A DNA stretch of 42,505 nt, from positions 1 to 42,505 of IMG/VR virus record IMGVR_UViG_3300044742_000252, one strand, 5' to 3'. A model generated the notes under the pieces. That model was not told the origin of the DNA. It made no database searches and saw nothing but the letters and a program-made list of their open reading frames with translations. Source of the stretch: a virus. This document shows positions 38,620 to 42,505 of the stretch, piece after piece (the stretch's first letter is position 1; every line of letters begins with the position of its first letter). The position numbers and the translations under genes were made by a program.

Positions 38620-39125
38620 ACGGCGACCCCCTCTGTAAACAGCGTAGCCTGCGTGAGCTCGGCGAGTGGCGGCACGGGGTAGGCGGGTTTGTGCCAGAGC
38701 GACTTGCGGCCATCGGCCGACCACCCCCGGCGCGTATACCCGGCCATGCGGAAGCAGTAGCCGGGATTGGCCGAGCGCACCTTGCTATTCCAGACGTACG
38801 ACAACAGGCCATCCGGGCCGCAAGCGTGGCGGGCGAGCAGCATGTGTTCAGCCGCCACGATCAGCGCCGACGACAGGCCCGCGCCCTCATTGCGGAAGAT
38901 CGTACAGGTCCAGCCGTCGAGCCCGTTCATCGCCCGAATGCCACACGTCGGGTGCGGGCGCCACCAGCCAAACAGCGCCTTGCGATCGGGCGTCAACAGG
39001 ACGAGCGTTTGCCCCGGCGGCATGAATTGCGGCGCCCCGATGGAGCGCCGGGAATAGTGCCGGTCGGCGAGCGCGCAGGCGTCGGTGTGCCCTTTGCCCA
39101 CGACAAACCATGGGGCGTCGGTCAT
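38616..39125 (-). CDS. GNAT-like protein resembling Mom DNA-modification enzymes
   Basis: 169 aa. 'ALADRHYSRRSIGAPQFMPP' followed by 'GQTLVLLTPD' and the C-terminal 'LLSYVWNSKVRSANPGYCFR' with 'MAGYTRRGW' follow the layout of Mom-like GNAT proteins (HYS near the start, 'Y-x...NPG-x-x-F-x-x-x-G' near the end). Mu Mom alters adenines to protect phage DNA from restriction. The comparison is from memory of the family; another GNAT role is possible. ATGA-coupled to the exonuclease gene. Confidence 0.5.
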   Translation of the reverse strand: MTDAPWFVVGKGHTDACALADRHYSRRSIGAPQFMPPGQTLVLLTPDRKALFGWWRPHPTCGIRAMNGLDGWTCTIFRNEGAGLSSALIVAAEHMLLARHACGPDGLLSYVWNSKVRSANPGYCFRMAGYTRRGWSADGRKSLWHKPAYPVPPLAELTQATLFTEGVAV

Positions 39126-39769
39126 ACGGCGACTCCGGTCAGGAGCCCCATGCGCTCGGCCAGCCGGCGCGTTTTCACGAGGTCGGCTTGGTTGTGGGAC
39201 TCCACCGCCGCCCAGTCCTGGCGCGCGACAAGCTCAGCTATGGCCGACCCGTCGATCTCATCGCACGGGACGTCGAGCGCGAACCGCTTGCAGTAGTACG
39301 ACTGGGACCGTTTCTCAAACCGCCCCGCCTCGGTGAAGACGTCGAGCAGATCGACAATCTGCGGGTGCCGATACTTGTCCCGCGTCATCGGGATGCTCGG
39401 CACGTCGAGGTACAGCGAGCGCCGATAGAGCCACGGGATATCGAAGTCTAAACAGTTGAAGCCAATGAGGCGGTAATCGCCGCGGGCCTGCCGGATCATC
39501 GCCCACCATTCCAGCAAGGCGCGGCGTTCGGCATCCTCGCTGCGCAGGATGGTCGATACCGGCCCATGGCCGGTGTCCACGCCGACGCAGACGATGCGCG
39601 ACAAGTCGGGGTCGAGCCCGGCTTTGTCGAGCAACGTCTGGCGCTTCTCGGCCATCTGCGCCGCCTGTTTGTCGGCATCTTTGGTGCCGGCGCGGGGGCG
39701 TACGTCAGGCAGATACGCCTCCACGTCGGCGATGGGCGCGGTTTCAATGTCGATGATGGCGGTGAGCAT
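39122..39769 (-). CDS. DnaQ-like 3'-5' exonuclease
   Basis: 215 aa. Exo I 'AIIDIETAP' (Asp7, Glu9), Exo II 'LIGFNCLDFDIPWLYRRSLY' and Exo III 'VESHNQADLVKTRRLAERMG' mark an RNase H-like DEDD exonuclease of the PolB-exonuclease-related type. There is no polymerase domain. It may trim ends or help recombination with the SSB-like protein coded just before it. It has its own ATG at 39769. Confidence 0.85.
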   Translation of the reverse strand: MLTAIIDIETAPIADVEAYLPDVRPRAGTKDADKQAAQMAEKRQTLLDKAGLDPDLSRIVCVGVDTGHGPVSTILRSEDAERRALLEWWAMIRQARGDYRLIGFNCLDFDIPWLYRRSLYLDVPSIPMTRDKYRHPQIVDLLDVFTEAGRFEKRSQSYYCKRFALDVPCDEIDGSAIAELVARQDWAAVESHNQADLVKTRRLAERMGLLTGVAV

Positions 39770-39771
39770 GG

Positions 39772-40296
39772 CTAGAACGGCACCGCGTCTTCCTCGTCAA
39801 CGTTGGGCGCCGTGTGGGGCTTCGGCGTCGTGGACGGCGGGACGTAGTCGGGGCGATCCTCGCGCCGGATGTAGCCGGCCGGGAAGGCGACGCGCGGCTG
39901 GCCCTTCATCAGCGGCAGCACCGACATGACGTTGGCGTAGGTGACGCCTTCCTTGGTCACGTTCTGCACCTGAATCTGCGCGCTCGCGCCGATCACGGTA
40001 TCGACCACGAACCCGCGCAACTCCTCGTCGGTGAATTCCCGGCCGCGCCAGGACACCAGATCCTTGCGCAACGCGCTCTTGGCGTGGAGCGACTTGGTGT
40101 AGCGCCGCGACACCTCGTAGGGGTGGCCCTGGGGGTCCATTTCGCCGGCAATCTGCCAGTAGATGCGCAACATCGGCTTGTCGCCGTAGAGGTCGGACGA
40201 GACGATGCCGAGGTCGAGGACGTCGACGGCGACAGCGAGATAGAGGCCGGCGGGGCACGCCGGAATGTCCTGTTTGGCGGAAACGGTGACGGGCAT
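39772..40296 (-). CDS. SSB-like single-strand DNA-binding protein (likely)
   Basis: 174 aa starting MPVTVSAKQDIPACPAGLYL, with AGGAG upstream. The predicted OB-like core has 'YLAVAVDVLDLGIVSSDLYG', 'LRIYWQIAGEMDPQGHPYEV' and 'SAQIQVQNVTKEGVTYANVM'. A disordered Pro/Thr tail ends in DEEDAVPF, like the acidic tip DDDIPF of bacterial SSB, which recruits partner proteins. Phage proteins of this type often lie beside recombination genes, as here. Confidence 0.7.
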   Translation of the reverse strand: MPVTVSAKQDIPACPAGLYLAVAVDVLDLGIVSSDLYGDKPMLRIYWQIAGEMDPQGHPYEVSRRYTKSLHAKSALRKDLVSWRGREFTDEELRGFVVDTVIGASAQIQVQNVTKEGVTYANVMSVLPLMKGQPRVAFPAGYIRREDRPDYVPPSTTPKPHTAPNVDEEDAVPF

Positions 40297-40310
40297 GGGG
40301 TGTCTGGCTC

Positions 40311-40526
40311 CTAACGTGTGGGTGTTTTGGTCGCAAACGCAATCGATCGCATGATCGGCCGTTTGCGTTCGCCGGCCTTGCATATCGCTAATTCGGCGCG
40401 GAGCGCATCACGCTCAACGATGGTGTCAGACAGCGCCCGCATCGCTTCATCAGCGCGACGCTGGTACATGGCTCGCTCTCGCTGCGCACTCATAAATTCT
40501 TCGTACAAGTCTTCCATGAGGCTCAT
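40311..40526 (-). CDS. Small coiled-coil protein, 71 aa
   Basis: 'LMEDLYEEFMSAQRERAMYQ' and 'RRADEAMRALSDTIVERDAL' form a long charged helix. The end, 'ERKRPIMRSIAFATKTPTR', repeats RSIAFAT from the winged-helix protein at 36677-36922. The first ATG (40526) lies 5 bases after a -10 box, and a second ATG (40517) is also possible. No function can be named. Confidence 0.6.
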   Translation of the reverse strand: MSLMEDLYEEFMSAQRERAMYQRRADEAMRALSDTIVERDALRAELAICKAGERKRPIMRSIAFATKTPTR

Positions 40527-40531
40527 GGGGT

Positions 40532-40563
40532 ATCCTACTGCTACTTGACGTGCCGCGTCAAGT
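40532..40563 (-). promoter_or_regulatory. Operator-promoter with perfect inverted repeat
   Basis: ACTTGACG (40543-40550), TGCCG, CGTCAAGT (40556-40563): a perfect 8-bp inverted repeat with 5-base spacer. On the minus strand TTGACG (40556-40561) is the -35 box, 18 bases from TAGGAT (40532-40537). The outer half-site overlaps the stop codon of the regulator gene 40558-40866. This is the best copy of the site family. Confidence 0.65.
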
Positions 40564-40866
40564 GCGGCGCAACGCCTCGCGCAAGCGCGGGGCAATCGAC
40601 ACGTAGCGGCTGGTGGCGTAGCCGAGCACGTTGGCGACACGGGCGGCGGTGTCGATGCTGCCGCGGCCGGTCAGAAAGCGATGGACGCGCTGCGACATGC
40701 GCTGGTACGACTGCGGTTCAAACGTGTAGCGGTGCGTTTTCGACTCGGCAATCAGCAGGCGCTTGACGAGATCCGCCTGCGTCATGTCCTTCTCGCGCAA
40801 GTCGGCGCGCAGTTGAAACGCATGGAACACGGGACGATACGGCCGTTTCGGGTGTGGGGGCGTCAT
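40558..40866 (-). CDS. Helix-turn-helix regulator, 102 aa
   Basis: Starts MTPPHPKRPYRPVFHAF (40866), ATGA-coupled to the gene before. 'MTQADLVKRLLIAESKTH' and 'RMSQRVHRFLTGRGSIDTAA' with 'RVANVLGYAT' form a Cro/CI-type domain with a longer loop between helices 2 and 3. Its own stop codon lies in the operator repeat at 40543-40563, so autoregulation of downstream genes is plausible. Confidence 0.7.
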   Translation of the reverse strand: MTPPHPKRPYRPVFHAFQLRADLREKDMTQADLVKRLLIAESKTHRYTFEPQSYQRMSQRVHRFLTGRGSIDTAARVANVLGYATSRYVSIAPRLREALRRT

Positions 40867-41111
40867 CGTGTCTGGCCCCGCTGGGTGGCGAGCCAAGCGG
40901 TGTAGGCGGCTTCATCAAGTCGCGATGAATCCACGTTGATAAAACTCCACGCATGGCCAGTGTAGAGCGCCGCTCGGCCCGCCATGAACGCCGCCCGCTC
41001 TCGGTCTGCGGCTGATTCGACTTCACACGCCTTACAGGGATACGGATGCGGTGGGTTCATGCCACCGTGGCAGGTGTGCTCGTGATCTGCGCTGGGTGTG
41101 CGCGTCGTCAT
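40863..41111 (-). CDS. Small Cys/His protein, 82 aa
   Basis: 'HEHTCHGGMNPPHPYPCKAC' gives an H-C-H...C-x2-C metal-like site. A helical part follows, ending 'RLDEAAYTAWLATQRGQ'. ATGA overlaps exist on both sides. No known family. Confidence 0.6.
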   Translation of the reverse strand: MTTRTPSADHEHTCHGGMNPPHPYPCKACEVESAADRERAAFMAGRAALYTGHAWSFINVDSSRLDEAAYTAWLATQRGQTR

Positions 41112-42175
41112 CGCTGCCGCTCCACAATGTGCGCGCGGCCACCGACGTATTCGACATGGCGCACGATCACGCCCTGATCGCGGGCGACTTCCTGGGTCCA
41201 GCGCCAGCCGTTGCCAATCTCGGCGCCGGGATGGTTCATGTCGCTGATGCCCAGCGTCACGTTAAACCCCACCGGGCCGATACAGCCGCAATAGCTCCGG
41301 GTGCAGCCCGGCTGACTCAGATCGCCGTTGTTGAACGTCCCCGACACGATCGGCGAGCCGGCATGGCCGACGTTGAGGTACTGCAAGCGGTCGGCGTCGT
41401 TCGGCCACACGTTCGACCCGCGGATGTACGCCTCGGCGCAGCGCCGCTGCGTCGGCCCGAGCGGGCGTGCAAACAGGCCTTCTTCGCTGTGAAAGATGCC
41501 GCCGACGTTGAACAGCCGATTGAGGGCGCTCATCGTCAGGAAAATCGCCGGATCGGCGCAGCGCTTGCCCTGAATGTTGGCTTCGCCGGCGCCGATGGGC
41601 TCCTGGTTGAACGCCGGGCGGCCCACGGTTTCGCTGATGGCGAGCATTTCGCGCACGCGGCGCACCATGTTCCAGTGGTCGCGTGAGCGGTCGAGGTGAA
41701 TCGGGACGTGATCGCCCGCGGCGTACTCGATGGATTCGTCATCGTCGGCGCAGCCGAGCCCGCGCGTCATCGTGTTGGGCACGCGGTCGGTCATGATCTG
41801 CGCGAGGTACTCCGGCGTCAGATCCTTTTGCGTCGGGTGCGTGGGCTCGTTCGCCAGTTCAAACAGCACGTTGTCGCGGCCCTGGACGCGCGCCACGACT
41901 TCGCTGACGTGCTGCGGCGGGTCGTAGCCGGTGCCGGTTTCGGTGAGCGCGGACACGTAGACGTGGAGACTGCGCGCTCGCGCTTCGTCGCAGAACGTCG
42001 GCAGGCCGTCGTACACGTGCTGGCGCTCCTGCGAACACCACGGCAAAGGTCCGCCAAAAACGCGTACGAGATTAAATCCGAGCCCCATGATCTCGTCTAA
42101 CGCTGGGCGATAGTCGTGACCCGGGCGGAAGGCGGCGAGACAGGACGCGCCGACGATGCGGTACGGGGTACTCAT
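41108..42175 (-). CDS. Glycoside hydrolase-like TIM barrel (clan GH-A type)
   Basis: 355 aa from ATG 42175, ATGA-coupled. 'ALDEIMGLGFNLVRVFGGPL' is a barrel strand/helix, 'DNVLFELANEPTH' carries the acid/base Glu110 in the N-E-P motif of clan A, and 'GRPAFNQEPIGAGE' supplies Glu192 as a possible nucleophile. There is no signal peptide. It is a plausible polysaccharide-degrading enzyme delivered by the virion or acting in the cell. The substrate is unknown. The C-terminal third ('GWRWTQEVARDQGVIVRHVE') may be a separate domain. Confidence 0.65.
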   Translation of the reverse strand: MSTPYRIVGASCLAAFRPGHDYRPALDEIMGLGFNLVRVFGGPLPWCSQERQHVYDGLPTFCDEARARSLHVYVSALTETGTGYDPPQHVSEVVARVQGRDNVLFELANEPTHPTQKDLTPEYLAQIMTDRVPNTMTRGLGCADDDESIEYAAGDHVPIHLDRSRDHWNMVRRVREMLAISETVGRPAFNQEPIGAGEANIQGKRCADPAIFLTMSALNRLFNVGGIFHSEEGLFARPLGPTQRRCAEAYIRGSNVWPNDADRLQYLNVGHAGSPIVSGTFNNGDLSQPGCTRSYCGCIGPVGFNVTLGISDMNHPGAEIGNGWRWTQEVARDQGVIVRHVEYVGGRAHIVERQR

Positions 42176-42498
42176 TCGGCCGTCTCCATCCGTAGCCACC
42201 GATTCAGATCCGTCGGTTCAACATCCCAGGTGTCTGGATCTGGCGGACCTTCGTCTGGGTAGTCGTGCGCTCTGGGACCAAGGAGCGCCGTTTTATCTGG
42301 CTCACGGTCGTAATAGGTGAGCGACGCCCCATCTTGACAGCCCCAGCCGGTGTAGTCGCACCAGCCGGTCAGATACGCATAGCGTCCGTCACGGAGGCGC
42401 ATGAGAAAGCCGCCAGCCCATTCCGTGACACTGGTGTCGCTCCAGCGGTTGTGTCCCGCATCGCGCCCTTGGCCGTCGCCCATCCCCCACGCCGCCAC
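42172..42498 (-). CDS. Hypothetical protein, up to 108 aa, at window edge
   Basis: 'WAGGFLMRLRDGRYAYLTGW' with 'CDYTGWGCQDGASLTYYDRE' is a beta-rich pattern common in small phage proteins of unknown role. GTG 42498 and ATG 42483 are both possible starts, and an upstream start beyond the window cannot be excluded. It is ATGA-coupled to the hydrolase gene. Confidence 0.6.
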   Translation of the reverse strand: MAAWGMGDGQGRDAGHNRWSDTSVTEWAGGFLMRLRDGRYAYLTGWCDYTGWGCQDGASLTYYDREPDKTALLGPRAHDYPDEGPPDPDTWDVEPTDLNRWLRMETAE

Positions 42499-42505
42499 GA
42501 CCCGA

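Noticed and set aside
1-42505. tRNA genes, CRISPR arrays, integrase or insertion sequences
   Set aside because: I found no cloverleaf with a T-arm, no regularly spaced repeats, no integrase motif and no transposase-like protein or terminal inverted repeats.

Overview
The window looks like most or all of the genome of a short-tailed (podovirus-type) member of the Caudoviricetes, about two thirds G+C. The evidence is a complete morphogenesis block on the + strand (9.9-36.6 kb): large terminase, portal, scaffold, major capsid protein, decoration-type protein, adaptor, T7 gp12-like nozzle, C1q-like fibre, a run of Gly/Ala/Gln-rich internal-virion candidates and a holin-like protein. No tail sheath, tube or tape measure was seen. 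The host is probably a GC-rich Gram-negative bacterium with an exosortase system, because the phage carries a protein with a PEP-CTERM-type C-terminus.

Layout. Positions 0-7 kb and 36.5-42.5 kb are packed with small minus-strand genes, most joined by 4-base ATGA/GTGA overlaps. If the ends join, these two arms form one leftward operon of about 13 kb, starting at a good promoter near 7.0 kb and ending against the holin gene at 36.5 kb. It encodes a RusA-type resolvase, a DnaQ-like 3'-5' exonuclease, an SSB-like protein with an acidic ...VPF tip, two helix-turn-helix regulators, a winged-helix protein, a GNAT/Mom-like protein, a clan-A-like glycoside hydrolase, a beta-propeller protein and many mini zinc-ribbon proteins. 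I found no DNA polymerase, primase, helicase, integrase or recognisable endolysin.

Between a small-terminase-like gene (7.1-7.9 kb) and the large terminase (9.9 kb) lies an inserted leftward cassette. It holds the PEP-CTERM-type surface protein, a small membrane protein, their own operator-promoter, and upstream about 470 bp or more without a credible gene but dense in helices. The mismatch pattern says the RNA, if real, is made from the minus strand. This candidate large structured RNA is the most interesting object in the window.

A second unusual feature is a run of four consecutive virion-block genes (20.4-26.9 kb) that all begin with Sec signal peptides ending in A-x-A-Q. Two are paralogues, two appear to be right-handed beta-helix proteins of the polysaccharide-lyase/tailspike kind, and those two share the C-terminal tail RLRFRVP. 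With the glycoside hydrolase and the PEP-CTERM protein they suggest a phage that invests heavily in the host envelope and its polysaccharides.

Regulation. An inverted repeat, ACTTGACG-N5-CGTCAAGT, or a close variant, overlaps the -35 element of three minus-strand promoters, and other promoters share TTGAC(A/G) and TAGGAT-type boxes. Several start codons lie 0-10 bases after the -10 box, suggesting leaderless messages.
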